Of a DNA stretch of 58,106 bases, positions 8,831 to 18,252 are shown piece after piece. Location: the NCBI GenBank assembly GCA_002723075.1, contig PBNJ01000007.1, positions 1 to 58,106 of the forward strand, given 5' to 3'. This DNA comes from Flavobacteriaceae bacterium. GTDB taxonomy: Bacteria > Bacteroidota > Bacteroidia > Flavobacteriales > Flavobacteriaceae. A program made the translations under genes and the position numbers. How positions within the stretch are numbered: the stretch's first letter is position 1; every line of letters begins with the position of its first letter. The notes under the pieces are model-generated. The model was not told the origin of the DNA. It was given only the letters and a program-made list of their open reading frames with translations, and did not search any database.

Positions 8831-10132
8831 TTACAGTTGACGAACGAGTTGTTTAAATTGATCTCCCCGATCTTCATAACTTTCAAAAAGATCAAAACTT
8901 GCACAGGCTGGTGACAGCAATACGGCATCTCCTTGCTTTGCCAAGTCATAGGATGCCTGTACAGCTTCAGACATGGACCCTGCCTCCACCAGAAGGTCTA
9001 CAACTGGGGAAAAACAATCGATGATTTTTTCATTGTCAAGCCCAAGGCAAATAATGGCTTTTACATTTTTACGAACCAATGGCATGAGTTTAGCGTAGTC
9101 GTTCCCTTTGTCAACTCCGCCTACAATCCAAATTGTTGGGCGTGTCATACTGTTGAGTGCGTAGTATGTTGCATTGACATTTGTTGCTTTGGAGTCATTT
9201 ATATAATCTACTTTTAGAATACGGAGCACCTTCTCCAATCGGTGTGGAGCCCCTTGAAAGGTTCTCAAACTCTCCCGTATGGTTTGTTTGCGAATGTTGA
9301 CCAATTGGGCAATGGTAGCTGCTGCCATTGCATTTTTGGCATTGTGAATTCCCTCCAGCGAGGGGTTGTCAATTTGGATCATATCGGTTGTATTAAATCG
9401 TTCGTGTTTTATTGTTTTATCTGTATAGGGTATGCATTGCGATTTGGGTTTGTGTTTTTCGATTGCCAGCTTGATTTCATCATCTGTATCATCATAGATG
9501 AAATAGTCTTTATTCGTTTGGTTTTTTAGCATGCAAAACTTGGCGTCAACATATCGCTCAAAGCTGTTGTCATAGCGATCTAAATGGTCGGGGGTGAGAT
9601 TGGTCATCACAGCATATCGCGGGTGGAAGGAATCGATGTCCTCCAATTGAAAACTACTGAGTTCAAGTACCCAGTAATCGGGCGAACTTGTCTTTACTGC
9701 TTTGGCAAAGCTTGATCCAATATTCCCAGCAAGCGCGACAGACTTTCCTGCCGATGCTAGCAAGTGGTGCGTAAGCATTGCTGTAGTCGTTTTTCCATTT
9801 GTCCCTGTAATTCCGATCAACTCCGCATCTGTGTGAAGTGAAGCAAATTCAATTTCTGAAAGCAATAGAGTCTTAGCAGACCTAATTTTTTCGATGATTG
9901 ACACATTTGGGGGAATCCCTGGGCTTTTTACAACCAAATCGGCATTAATAATCCGTTCGGAAGAGTGTTTCCCTTGCTCCCATTCAATATGATGATCATC
10001 CAATTCTTTTTGGTAGGACTCACCTATTGCCCCTTTATCGCTCAAAAAGACATGATAGCCAAGATGCTGACCAAGAAGTGCAGCGCCAACTCCACTTTCC
10101 CCTCCACCCAATACAATCATATTCTTTGCCAT
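8831..10132 (-). CDS. murD: UDP-N-acetylmuramoylalanine--D-glutamate ligase
   Basis: Cytoplasmic Mur ligase that adds D-Glu to UDP-MurNAc-L-Ala. The ATP loop GTNGKTTT is at 110-117, the central LTPDHLDRY at about 178-186, and the C-terminal INDSKATN block at about 310-317. At 433 residues it has a full three-domain layout. It lies three bases after mraY and three before ftsW. Confidence 0.97.
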   Translation of the reverse strand: MAKNMIVLGGGESGVGAALLGQHLGYHVFLSDKGAIGESYQKELDDHHIEWEQGKHSSERIINADLVVKSPGIPPNVSIIEKIRSAKTLLLSEIEFASLHTDAELIGITGTNGKTTTAMLTHHLLASAGKSVALAGNIGSSFAKAVKTSSPDYWVLELSSFQLEDIDSFHPRYAVMTNLTPDHLDRYDNSFERYVDAKFCMLKNQTNKDYFIYDDTDDEIKLAIEKHKPKSQCIPYTDKTIKHERFNTTDMIQIDNPSLEGIHNAKNAMAAATIAQLVNIRKQTIRESLRTFQGAPHRLEKVLRILKVDYINDSKATNVNATYYALNSMTRPTIWIVGGVDKGNDYAKLMPLVRKNVKAIICLGLDNEKIIDCFSPVVDLLVEAGSMSEAVQASYDLAKQGDAVLLSPACASFDLFESYEDRGDQFKQLVRQL

Positions 10133-10135
10133 TAC

Positions 10136-11332
10136 TTATCTGATCTTTAGGGTTACAAGTGAAATGATTGCAAGAGCGATAGTGATAATCCAAAATCGAG
10201 TGACGATTTTACTCTCATGATATCCTTGCTTTTGGAAGTGATGATGAACAGGTGCCATCAAGAAAATTCGTTTTCCAACGCCTGTTTTCTTTTTGGTGTA
10301 CTTGAAATACCCTACTTGAAGGATGACTGACAAGCTTTCAATAAAAAAGACCCCACACAGAACAGGAATGAGTAATTCTTTTCGAACCGAAAGAGCGAGA
10401 ACAGCAATTATCCCTCCGATAGTTAAGCTTCCTGTATCACCCATAAATACCTGCGCTGGATAGGTGTTGTACCATAAAAATCCGACCAGGCCTCCTGCAA
10501 ATGCAGCGATAAAAATCACGAGTTCACTCACATCAGGGATGTACATGACGTTGAGGTAATCTGAGAAAATAATGTTGCCCGAAACCCAAGCAAAGACCCC
10601 CAAAACCAGCACGATTAGTGTTGCTGTTCCTGCGGCCAGTCCATCTATACCATCGGTTAGGTTTGCCCCATTTGAAACCGCTGTCACAATAAAAATCACA
10701 AACGGAATAAAAACCAACCAAGCATATACAGACCAAGATTCATCAATCCAAGTAATCACCTCTGCATAATCAAATTCATTATTCTTCAGTAATGGAATTG
10801 TGGTTTTTGTCGACTTTTCATTGAAAACAATCTCTTGTCCTAGCGTAGCATTTTCTCTTATGGTCACATCGGGATGGAAATAAAGCGTAATCCCGACAAT
10901 AAGACCCAAACCAACTTGGCCAATGATTTTAAACCTTCCTTTAAGACCTTCTTTATTTTTTCGCTTAATCTTGATATAATCATCAATAAATCCGATGCTT
11001 CCCATCCAAATCGTTGTGATAATCAGAAGAAGGATATAGATGTTATCGAGTTTGGCAAACAACAATACGGGCACTAGGGTAGCCAGAATGATTATTAGAC
11101 CTCCCATAGTCGGCGTACCAGCTTTTTCTTTTTGACCTTCTAAGCCCAGATCACGGATACTCTCTCCCATTTGATTACGGTGGAGGAGCCGTATAATTTG
11201 TTTCCCAAAAATCAAAGAAACAAGTAGCGAAAAAATGATTGCTATGGAAGCTCGAAAACTGATGAACTGAAATAAACTAGCTCCAGGAAGCTGGAATTCT
11301 TGTTCTAAATATTCAAACAGATAGTATAACAT
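10136..11332 (-). CDS. mraY: Phospho-N-acetylmuramoyl-pentapeptide-transferase
   Basis: Integral membrane enzyme that transfers phospho-MurNAc-pentapeptide to undecaprenyl phosphate, making lipid I. Catalytic Asp-Asp is at 117-118 (GFIDDY), the Asp-rich motif [10 protein letters not shown] at 224-233, and the APVHHHFQ block near the C-terminus. Residues of about 150-205 form an extra-membrane insertion, seen in Bacteroidetes MraY proteins and longer than in E. coli (398 against 360 residues). The start ATG shares one base with the murE stop. Confidence 0.97.
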   Translation of the reverse strand: MLYYLFEYLEQEFQLPGASLFQFISFRASIAIIFSLLVSLIFGKQIIRLLHRNQMGESIRDLGLEGQKEKAGTPTMGGLIIILATLVPVLLFAKLDNIYILLLIITTIWMGSIGFIDDYIKIKRKNKEGLKGRFKIIGQVGLGLIVGITLYFHPDVTIRENATLGQEIVFNEKSTKTTIPLLKNNEFDYAEVITWIDESWSVYAWLVFIPFVIFIVTAVSNGANLTDGIDGLAAGTATLIVLVLGVFAWVSGNIIFSDYLNVMYIPDVSELVIFIAAFAGGLVGFLWYNTYPAQVFMGDTGSLTIGGIIAVLALSVRKELLIPVLCGVFFIESLSVILQVGYFKYTKKKTGVGKRIFLMAPVHHHFQKQGYHESKIVTRFWIITIALAIISLVTLKIR

Positions 11333-12789
11333 TAGTTCTTATTTTGTAAATATTGTTTTAACTCCTTAGCGTCGTCAAACTCCAAACGCTCCCCTTTGAT
11401 GTCTTGATAGGTTTCATGACCTTTGCCTGCCACCAATATGATATCTCCATTGTGGGCAAGCTGACAAGCCGTTTTTATCGCTTGTAATCGGTTTGAGATA
11501 CTGATGTATTTATTAAAATGTTCTGCCGGTACTCCCGATTCGATCTGCTCAATAATTTTTTCAGGGTCTTCATTACGCGGGTTGTCAGAAGTAATAATCA
11601 CCTTGTCGCTTAATGTTGAAGCTATCCGCCCCATGAGTGGACGCTTTGCCATATCCCGATCTCCACCACAACCAAAGACAGTAATCAGCATCTCATTTCC
11701 AGTCCTGATTTTGTTGATCGTCTCCAATACGTGGTTTAATGCGTCTGGGGTATGCGCATAGTCAACAATTGCTCGTACTGGATGCCCTCCACTGACAACA
11801 TTAAACCGTCCTGATACGGGCTCTACCGCACTCAAAGCACTTAGGCTCTTGTCTGCGTTTTCTCCCAGTAACTTCGTGCATGCATACACCGCCAACAAAT
11901 TCGAAGCATTGAAGTCTCCGACCAATGCCACCCATGTTTCTTTGCCGTCTATCCGAAGTTGCATTCCCGAAAAGTCATGTTCAATAATTTTTGCTTTAAA
12001 TTCAGCTGTGTTCTTTAACGCATAAGAATGCTTCTTTGCAGCACAGTTTTGCAACATATACTCGCCATTCTTATCGTCATGATTGCTCAATGAAAAAGCA
12101 GTGGCTGGCAGTTTGTCAAAAAACTTCTTTTTAGTATCTCTGTAACTTTCAAAAGTCTTGTGGTAATCGAGGTGATCATGCGTAAGGTTGGTGAAGATCC
12201 CACCTGTAAAATGAAGCCCATCTATACGGTGCTGGTCGATCCCATGGGAAGAAACTTCCATAAAGCAGTGCGACACACCCGCTTCGACCATTTTTGCCAA
12301 AAAGGAATTAATATCCATTGGGTCGGGTGTTGTGTGTGTTGCTGGGTAGTGATGCTCGTTAATGGTGTTGGCAATGGTGGATAACTTCCCAACTGAAAAC
12401 CCTAAGTGCTGGAATACTTCAAACAACAATTGAACAGTCGATGTTTTACCGTTGGTTCCTGTCACACCAATAAGACTGAGATTGGCAGAAGGTCGATTGT
12501 GAAAATTAGAAGCGACCACAGCATAGGCACTTCGGGATTGTAAGGTTTGCACATAGGTAATTCCTTCAACTTGGTTTTTGGGTAACTCTTCGCAAAGGAT
12601 TGCGACAGCTCCCCTCTTTACAGCATCGCCAATGTGGCTGTGCCCGTCGTGAAACTCACCACGAATGGCGACAAACAATGCATTGGGATCTACCTGACGA
12701 GAGTCTGCCGTCACGTGGTCAATCAAAACAGATGTAGTCCCAAAAACAGACTCTATGGATACGCCAAAAAGTAATTCTTTGAGTTGCAT
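11332..12789 (-). CDS. murE: UDP-MurNAc-tripeptide synthetase (meso-DAP-adding)
   Basis: Cytoplasmic Mur ligase adding the third stem residue. The ATP loop GTNGKTST is at 111-118. The amino acid selectivity motif DNPR at 402-405 indicates meso-diaminopimelate rather than lysine, so this organism should have DAP-type peptidoglycan. It is 485 residues long. It shares single-base overlaps with both mraY and ftsI, which suggests coupled translation. The D-Ala-D-Ala adding MurF is not in this cluster. Confidence 0.97.
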   Translation of the reverse strand: MQLKELLFGVSIESVFGTTSVLIDHVTADSRQVDPNALFVAIRGEFHDGHSHIGDAVKRGAVAILCEELPKNQVEGITYVQTLQSRSAYAVVASNFHNRPSANLSLIGVTGTNGKTSTVQLLFEVFQHLGFSVGKLSTIANTINEHHYPATHTTPDPMDINSFLAKMVEAGVSHCFMEVSSHGIDQHRIDGLHFTGGIFTNLTHDHLDYHKTFESYRDTKKKFFDKLPATAFSLSNHDDKNGEYMLQNCAAKKHSYALKNTAEFKAKIIEHDFSGMQLRIDGKETWVALVGDFNASNLLAVYACTKLLGENADKSLSALSAVEPVSGRFNVVSGGHPVRAIVDYAHTPDALNHVLETINKIRTGNEMLITVFGCGGDRDMAKRPLMGRIASTLSDKVIITSDNPRNEDPEKIIEQIESGVPAEHFNKYISISNRLQAIKTACQLAHNGDIILVAGKGHETYQDIKGERLEFDDAKELKQYLQNKN

Positions 12790-14648
12790 CAGGACTTCTT
12801 TTGTGTTTTAGTGAGTTTGACATCGACTTTGACGACGCTTTGGTTGGTCTCGTTCTTATTACCCGTGATTTCCAAATAGCGATCTCGGCTGAGTTTGGTT
12901 TCTCTTGGAATTGAGCTGTATAGCTTGTGCGCAATTGTTTGGAAAACTGGAGCAGCAACTTGGTTTCCGAAATAACCTTTTTCTTTATCAGGGCGGTGAA
13001 TAACGACTATGCATGAATATTTGGGTTGGTCTGAAGGAAAATATCCTACAAAGCTCGCCACGTATTGTACCTCCTCTGTATTGTAGTCTAGCTGACAGGT
13101 TCCTGTTTTTCCGGAGATCGCAAAATTTGGGTCGTAAATATTATGTGCCGTACCCCAAGGTTTATCCACAACTCCTTTCAACATACTTTTGACTTTGCCA
13201 ATCGTCTCCTTGGAACAAATGGACGGGTTGATGATTTCGACTTCAGACTGTTTTTTGATTTGGCTCCTCGTGTTTTGAGTACCTTCAATAAATCTAGGCC
13301 TCACCATGACGCCGTCATTAGCAATGGCGTTATAAAAAGTGAGCGTCTGCATGGGTGTCATTAGCACTCCATATCCATAAGCCATCCATGGGAGAGATAT
13401 CCCACTCCACCCTTTTTTATCTGGATGTGGTATGACTGGTTTTGCCTCCCCTACTATTGGCAATCCCAGGGGTTCGCTGAGCCCCATATTCATCAGACGA
13501 TTTACAAATTGCTCTGGTTTTTTGTTGTATTCATTATATATTGCCTGTACCATTCCTGTATTTGAGGAACGCTCAAAAATTTCAGTAATTGGAATTTTGC
13601 CATAGCCTCCTTTGCGAGAATCACGTACTTTGTATTTGCCATAAAAAGTCAGCTCTCCATTTTGCGTATCAAAAACTGTCGTCGTATCAACAACTTGATC
13701 TTCAAGAGCAGCTACGAGTGCCATAAGCTTAAAGGTCGATCCAGGTTCGTGGGACTCCCCAATTGCGTAGTTGAGTTTTTCGTAATACTTGCCCTCTTTA
13801 GTACGACCCAAATTTGCCACAGCACGAATCGCTCCTGTTTCGGTTTCCATCACGATAGCTGTTCCGTGATCGGCTTCGAAATTTTCAAGAGCTTCAAGCA
13901 AGGCATGGTGAGTGATATCTTGGGTGTTTACATCAAGTGTTGTTTGTAAATCATACCCATCTTGTGGTTCTTGTAGATATGAATCGCTTAAGGGTTTCCA
14001 CTCTCCATTTGCGATTTTTTGACGTAGCTGTAAGCCTGGAACCCCGCGTAATTCATCTCCAAAAGCACCTTCAAGGCCAACGCGCAGGTAGCTCCCATTT
14101 GGCTGCTTTTTTTCATAGCCAATAGTTCGTTCAGCGATTTTACCTAACGGTCTTTCACGTACGGTCTTTCGCTCCACAACCAAGCCTCCTCGAACGCCCC
14201 CGAATCGAAACAATGGAAAAGTTCGCAAACGAGTCATTTGCCCATAACTCAGATCCTTTGCAATACGTTTATAACGATGCTGTTTTTTATGTGCATCAAG
14301 GAGTAGATTATGATAATAATTGGGTGTATTTCCCAATAGAGAAGCAAGTGAATCTGCAAGCGCATCCACATGACTCTCAAAACGACTAGCATTCACTGTC
14401 GCAGCATCAAAATGAATGGTGTATCTGGGCACTGAAGTGGCTAGAAGACTGCCGTCATGCGCATATATATTTCCGCGAATCGGTTGAATTTCAAAATTTT
14501 GTACCGTTGTTTTTTCAGCCAGAAGTTTGTAAGATTCTCCTTCAACAAGCTGGATGTGAATGATTTTATATCCAATCCCAATGCCCAGCAGAAAAAGCCC
14601 AATCACCACAAATGAAAATCTTGAAATCAGTCTTTTTTGCTTTTCCAT
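12789..14648 (-). CDS. ftsI: Septal peptidoglycan transpeptidase FtsI (PBP3), without PASTA domain
   Basis: Class B penicillin-binding protein that cross-links septal peptidoglycan in the periplasm. It has an N-terminal membrane anchor at about 12-30, a dimerisation region with RGNIYAHDG at about 58-66, and a transpeptidase domain with all three motifs: STFK 304-307 (Ser nucleophile), SSN 361-363 and KTG 514-516. At 619 residues it stops soon after the transpeptidase fold. The C-terminal PASTA domain that I expect in the usual flavobacterial protein of about 660 residues is absent; the tail is short, polar and basic. It shares one base with murE. Confidence 0.95.
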   Translation of the reverse strand: MEKQKRLISRFSFVVIGLFLLGIGIGYKIIHIQLVEGESYKLLAEKTTVQNFEIQPIRGNIYAHDGSLLATSVPRYTIHFDAATVNASRFESHVDALADSLASLLGNTPNYYHNLLLDAHKKQHRYKRIAKDLSYGQMTRLRTFPLFRFGGVRGGLVVERKTVRERPLGKIAERTIGYEKKQPNGSYLRVGLEGAFGDELRGVPGLQLRQKIANGEWKPLSDSYLQEPQDGYDLQTTLDVNTQDITHHALLEALENFEADHGTAIVMETETGAIRAVANLGRTKEGKYYEKLNYAIGESHEPGSTFKLMALVAALEDQVVDTTTVFDTQNGELTFYGKYKVRDSRKGGYGKIPITEIFERSSNTGMVQAIYNEYNKKPEQFVNRLMNMGLSEPLGLPIVGEAKPVIPHPDKKGWSGISLPWMAYGYGVLMTPMQTLTFYNAIANDGVMVRPRFIEGTQNTRSQIKKQSEVEIINPSICSKETIGKVKSMLKGVVDKPWGTAHNIYDPNFAISGKTGTCQLDYNTEEVQYVASFVGYFPSDQPKYSCIVVIHRPDKEKGYFGNQVAAPVFQTIAHKLYSSIPRETKLSRDRYLEITGNKNETNQSVVKVDVKLTKTQKKS

Positions 14649-14653
14649 TTGCC

Positions 14654-14962
14654 TTATTCAATGATAATTTTTGTTGGTGGAGTGACAGAGGATACAAATC
14701 CACGATTGGACAATTTGCTTTTTACTTCTGTTTCCAGGCGCATGTACATCGCTTGGGTTCTCGTTTCTGCAAACTGACTTTTTAACGCTTGGATTTCGGC
14801 GTTTAAGGATGAAATCTGCATTACCTTTTGGTCGATATTGTGGGAGGATGAAATCATAACACCTGCCAGAAAAAAGAAAAATAATATGAGTCGCCAGTTC
14901 CGCAAGGCACCTTGCTGCACCAAGAAAGAACCTCGAAGAATTTCTAACATACTTTGTCTCAT
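14654..14962 (-). CDS. ftsL: FtsL-like cell division protein
   Basis: A small bitopic protein of 102 residues. It has a short basic cytoplasmic part, one transmembrane segment (about 24-41) and a periplasmic helix with heptad-like spacing (about 45-80), fitting the FtsL/FtsB coiled-coil family that activates FtsWI. Sequence identity in this family is minimal, so the call rests on size, topology and the place between rsmH and ftsI. Its ATG overlaps the rsmH stop by four bases. Confidence 0.85.
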   Translation of the reverse strand: MRQSMLEILRGSFLVQQGALRNWRLILFFFFLAGVMISSSHNIDQKVMQISSLNAEIQALKSQFAETRTQAMYMRLETEVKSKLSNRGFVSSVTPPTKIIIE

Positions 14963-15861
14963 ATTTTCTCAGCTATTCGCAGTTTGGCACTGCGTGCACG
15001 TTTGTTGTTTTGAATTTCTTTACTAGAGGGCAGTGTCATCTCGCCCACCTTTTTAAATGGCTTGTATGAGCGTCCAAACTCATCTTTCTCCGGCTCGTTT
15101 TCAAAGCAGCCATACTGAATAAATCGCTTAACAAGACGATCTTCTAAAGAGTGATAACTGATCACGCAAAGTCTACCATTGCGGTTGAGGATTTCTGCGC
15201 TTTGCTCGAGAAGCGATTTTAAAGCTTTCAACTCTTGATTGACCTCAATACGAAGAGCCTGAAAAATTTGAGCCAATACTTTATGTTGGATCTTTACAGG
15301 AATAAGAGGACGAAGCAAGTCAGCTAATTCCAAAGTTGTGTCGATGGGCTTTTTAGACCTTTTCTCAACGATAACAGACGCGATTTTGCGTGCATTCTTC
15401 AATTCTCCATATTGATAAAAAATATCTCTCAGCTGCTCTTTTGTAAAGGTGTTTATCACCTCTTTTGCCGATGTACCCTCCAACAAACTCATTCGCATGT
15501 CAAGTGGACCGTCGAATCGTGTAGAAAACCCACGAGTTGGTGTGTCAATTTGGTGGGAGGAAACACCCAAATCTGCAAGAATCCCATCGACTTTAGCAAT
15601 CTTATGAAATCGTAAAAAGCGTTGTAAATAGGTGAAATTTTGATGGATGAAAATCAAGCGCTCATCCTCCCATGTATTTTCTATCGCATCTTCGTCCTGA
15701 TCAAAAGCAATCACCCTACCTTGACTTCCCAGCGCATCTAAAATGGCTTTGGTGTGTCCACCTCCACCGAAAGTAACGTCGACATAAGTGCCTGATTCCT
15801 TGAGAGCTAACCCCTCAAGGCAAGCTTCCAATAAAACAGGATTATGATACATCTTCGTCAT
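14959..15861 (-). CDS. rsmH: 16S rRNA (cytosine-1402 N4)-methyltransferase
   Basis: SAM-dependent methyltransferase (MraW) acting on 16S rRNA in the decoding centre. The SAM site DVTFGGGGHTKAIL is at about 28-41, and ADLGVSSHQID and SYHSLEDRLVKRF are family signatures. At 300 residues it is complete. The start at 15861 overlaps mraZ by 20 bases; the Met three residues later (15852) aligns better with family N-termini and is an equally good start. Confidence 0.97.
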   Translation of the reverse strand: MTKMYHNPVLLEACLEGLALKESGTYVDVTFGGGGHTKAILDALGSQGRVIAFDQDEDAIENTWEDERLIFIHQNFTYLQRFLRFHKIAKVDGILADLGVSSHQIDTPTRGFSTRFDGPLDMRMSLLEGTSAKEVINTFTKEQLRDIFYQYGELKNARKIASVIVEKRSKKPIDTTLELADLLRPLIPVKIQHKVLAQIFQALRIEVNQELKALKSLLEQSAEILNRNGRLCVISYHSLEDRLVKRFIQYGCFENEPEKDEFGRSYKPFKKVGEMTLPSSKEIQNNKRARSAKLRIAEKI

Positions 15862-16297
15862 GATTTCCCATCACCTCTTCTGCCAATTCCGCAAAGTCAA
15901 GAGCAGCATCGTCAATGGCTTGTTCATACAATTCCTTATCCCATATTTCAATCATGTTGATTGCCGATGAGAGCACAAGTGACCTGTCTAAAGAGGCAAT
16001 TCCAAGCAAGTCCTTAGGGATCAATATCCGTGTTGCAGCATCTAGATCGATCATTTTCACCCCAGCAGTAAACCGGCGAATAAAATCGTTATTCTTCTTT
16101 CTAAATCGATTGAGCTTATTCACCTTTTCCATCATAGCTGACCACTCTTCCAAGGTGTAAAGCTCCAAGCACTTTTGAAACACCGAACGCTTGAGCACAA
16201 AGGTTTCCACACCCTTGAGTTGCTTGACCAAAGACACAGGTAGTTTTACCCTGCCCTTGGGGTCTAATTTGCATTCATACGTACCAACTACGTGCAT
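15842..16297 (-). CDS. mraZ: Transcriptional regulator MraZ
   Basis: A 151-residue protein with two SpoVT/AbrB-type DNA-binding repeats. The first is at about 5-50 (GTYECKLDPKGRVKLP) and the second at about 78-125 (IDLDAATRILIPKDL). MraZ forms a ring that binds tandem boxes and, in the species studied, controls its own dcw operon. Exactly such repeats lie upstream (16334-16362), which supports autoregulation here. It is the first gene of the 15-kb division and cell-wall operon. Confidence 0.97.
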   Translation of the reverse strand: MHVVGTYECKLDPKGRVKLPVSLVKQLKGVETFVLKRSVFQKCLELYTLEEWSAMMEKVNKLNRFRKKNNDFIRRFTAGVKMIDLDAATRILIPKDLLGIASLDRSLVLSSAINMIEIWDKELYEQAIDDAALDFAELAEEVMGNHDEDVS

Positions 16298-16316
16298 TAT
16301 ACAGATTGAATTGAGT

Positions 16317-16324
16317 CAAATATA
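16317..16324 (-). promoter_or_regulatory. mraZ promoter, -7 element
   Basis: The minus strand reads TATATTTG, a perfect match to the Bacteroidetes -7 consensus TAnnTTTG, 19 bases before the mraZ ATG. No TTTG is found at the usual -33 distance; the tandem MraZ boxes occupy that place. Confidence 0.65.
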
Positions 16325-16333
16325 TCAATAAAA

Positions 16334-16362
16334 TACCACTTTTTACCACTTTTTACCACTTT
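16334..16362 (-). promoter_or_regulatory. MraZ operator: three tandem AAAGTGGTA boxes
   Basis: On the minus strand AAAGTGGTA occurs three times with an exact 10-base period (ending at 16334, 16344 and 16354). A degenerate fourth copy lies about two turns further upstream (16375-16383). The core matches the published Mycoplasma MraZ box AAAGTG(T/G) and resembles the TGGGN repeats of E. coli. The boxes overlap the -33 region of the mraZ promoter, so bound MraZ should affect initiation. Confidence 0.85.
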
Positions 16363-16518
16363 GTTGATAAATTCAACCACTTAGGATTTAAAAGTGACTT
16401 AAATCATTTACTATGAGTATGTTGTCATTTCATGAAACAAACTTGTTTGATATTGTGAATTCTAAAGCATTTGCTATCACTTTATGTCAAATGAATAAGG
16501 CAACTGACTTGAATTAGT

Positions 16519-16526
16519 TATATTTG
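16519..16526 (+). promoter_or_regulatory. Candidate promoter of the alpha/beta hydrolase-ysxC pair, -7 element
   Basis: TATATTTG fits TAnnTTTG and lies 21 bases before the hydrolase ATG. A clear TTTG at -33 is not seen. The gene is divergent from mraZ across a 250-base gap that also carries the MraZ boxes. Confidence 0.5.
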
Positions 16527-16547
16527 CGCACTATTTGGCTTCGATAA

Positions 16548-17312
16548 ATGAAACAAACAATTATAACATCAGGGAAATTTAAATTCCTTGAGGTAGGCAC
16601 TGGAAAGCCAATCGTAATTCTTCATGGTCTTATGGGGGGTTTGAGTAACTTTCAAGGGGTTACTGAATATTTTCCTAACAAAGGGTATCGGGTTATAATT
16701 CCCATGTTACCCATTTACGACCTCCCCTTGCTCAAAACAAATGTCAAGGAATTTGCCAATTATGTCAACCAATTTATTTCCCATCTGAACTTATCAGAAG
16801 TTACTTTGCTTGGAAACTCACTTGGGGGCCATATCGGTCTGCTAGTTTCTCTATTGTATCCCAAGAACATCAAAGGACTTATCATTACTGGTAGTTCTGG
16901 GCTATATGAAAACTCTATGGGTGAAAGCTATCCTAAAAGAGAAGATAAAGACTATATGACACGGAAATGTCAAGAGGTTTTTTATAATCCTGAAGTCGCC
17001 ACAAATGAGATTATAGATGAGGTATTTGAAACCGTGAATGATCGGAAAAAATTGGTTAAGATTCTCGCTATTGCCAAAAGTGCAATTCGACACAATATGG
17101 CTAAAGACTTGCCTAAAATTCAAATTCCAACCGCTATAATATGGGGAGAAAACGACATTGTAACGCCACCTGAAGTTGGACATGACTTCAATCGTTTACT
17201 GCCAAATTCTTCTTTATTTTGGATTGAAAAATGTGGACATGCCCCTATGATGGAACATCCGGATCTTTTCAATATGCATATGGAAACTTGGCTAAACTCT
17301 TATTCAAATTGA
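16548..17312 (+). CDS. Alpha/beta fold hydrolase
   Basis: A 254-residue soluble alpha/beta hydrolase with a complete catalytic triad: nucleophile Ser91 in GNSLGGH, Asp203 in WGENDIVTPP and His231 in CGHAPMMEHP. The oxyanion-hole motif HGLMGG is at about 26-31. A cap domain of about 70 residues lies between strands 6 and 7. The substrate cannot be read from the sequence; esterase or C-C hydrolase activity is possible. It is six bases upstream of ysxC, an arrangement I recall from other flavobacteria next to mraZ. Confidence 0.85.
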   Translation: MKQTIITSGKFKFLEVGTGKPIVILHGLMGGLSNFQGVTEYFPNKGYRVIIPMLPIYDLPLLKTNVKEFANYVNQFISHLNLSEVTLLGNSLGGHIGLLVSLLYPKNIKGLIITGSSGLYENSMGESYPKREDKDYMTRKCQEVFYNPEVATNEIIDEVFETVNDRKKLVKILAIAKSAIRHNMAKDLPKIQIPTAIIWGENDIVTPPEVGHDFNRLLPNSSLFWIEKCGHAPMMEHPDLFNMHMETWLNSYSN

Positions 17313-17318
17313 GTTGCC

Positions 17319-17915
17319 ATGATTCATTCTGCCCGTTTTTTGGTAAGCAACTCTGCTGTTGATCATTGTCCAAAGTCCTCCTTCCCTGAATACGCTTTTA
17401 TCGGTCGTTCTAATGTTGGAAAGTCATCACTAATCAATGCCATGGCCAACAACAAAAAACTTGCTAAGACCTCAGGGACACCTGGAAAAACAAAGCTGAT
17501 CAATCACTTTTTAATCAATGATGCTTGGTGTATGGTTGATTTGCCTGGTTACGGCTATGCCAAAATATCTAAGAAAGAAAGAAACGAACTCAAAAAACTA
17601 ATCAATGGTTACTTTGCCAAACGAAAACAATTGGTTAATACTTTTATTCTGATTGACAGTCGGCACAAACCACAAGACATCGATATTGATTTTATAAATA
17701 CTATGGGGGCCCAAAAGCATCCGTTCTCTATCGTTTTTACCAAGATTGATAAACTCTCCCATGGGCAACGTCAAAACAATATATCTGTCTATAAATCTCA
17801 GCTTTTGGAGCGAGGCTGGGAATGTATTCCCCCATTATTTGAATCTTCCGCTAAAACTGGAGAAGGAAAAAAAGAGATTCTCAGCTATATCGAATCAATC
17901 AATTCGAATCTTTAG
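17319..17915 (+). CDS. ysxC: Ribosome biogenesis GTPase YsxC/EngB
   Basis: TrmE-Era-like GTPase of 198 residues needed for late assembly of the 50S subunit. The G1 motif GRSNVGKS is at 29-36, G3 is DLPGYG at about 73-78, and G4 is TKID at about 141-144. The 3' end overlaps the convergent gldC gene by 17 bases, so both genes share coding DNA at their ends. Confidence 0.95.
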   Translation: MIHSARFLVSNSAVDHCPKSSFPEYAFIGRSNVGKSSLINAMANNKKLAKTSGTPGKTKLINHFLINDAWCMVDLPGYGYAKISKKERNELKKLINGYFAKRKQLVNTFILIDSRHKPQDIDIDFINTMGAQKHPFSIVFTKIDKLSHGQRQNNISVYKSQLLERGWECIPPLFESSAKTGEGKKEILSYIESINSNL

Positions 17916-18252
17916 TTTTTTGTGCCTTGCCTAATTTGTGTTCGCTTGAAAAATAGTCGCAGAACTGCTGAAAAGCCTCGCCCATTTCAACATCTTGTGT
18001 GGCTTTCATATACGAGTTGCGAATCCCAACAAGCGTTTGATGAACAAACACACGCATTTGGTCAACAGGCATCTCCTTAGTCCACAGGTCAATACGAGCA
18101 CTTTCTTGAGCTTGTTTGTCCCAGGTACTTAAGAACATGGCATGAGTTTCTTGCTTATCAATTCCACCATCTGGAGCAGACCAACTCAACTGATCTGGCA
18201 CATGGTTTTTATCAAGGGTAACATCTATAGTGATTCTCGTCTTTTTCATCAT
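17899..18252 (-). CDS. gldC: Gliding motility protein GldC
   Basis: A 117-residue soluble protein matching GldC: an N-terminal KTRITIDVTLDKNHVP block, the WSAPDGG motif and a helical centre. GldC is restricted to Bacteroidetes and is required for normal gliding in Flavobacterium johnsoniae, although its molecular role is unclear. The start overlaps the gldB stop by four bases, the usual gldB-gldC pairing. The gene alone does not prove that the organism glides. Confidence 0.93.
   Translation of the reverse strand: MMKKTRITIDVTLDKNHVPDQLSWSAPDGGIDKQETHAMFLSTWDKQAQESARIDLWTKEMPVDQMRVFVHQTLVGIRNSYMKATQDVEMGEAFQQFCDYFSSEHKLGKAQKTKDSN

Noticed and set aside
16441-16480. Short palindrome CAAAC-TT-GTTTG in the mraZ/hydrolase gap.
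   Set aside because: A 5-bp arm in AT-rich DNA is expected by chance and it is not placed at either promoter.
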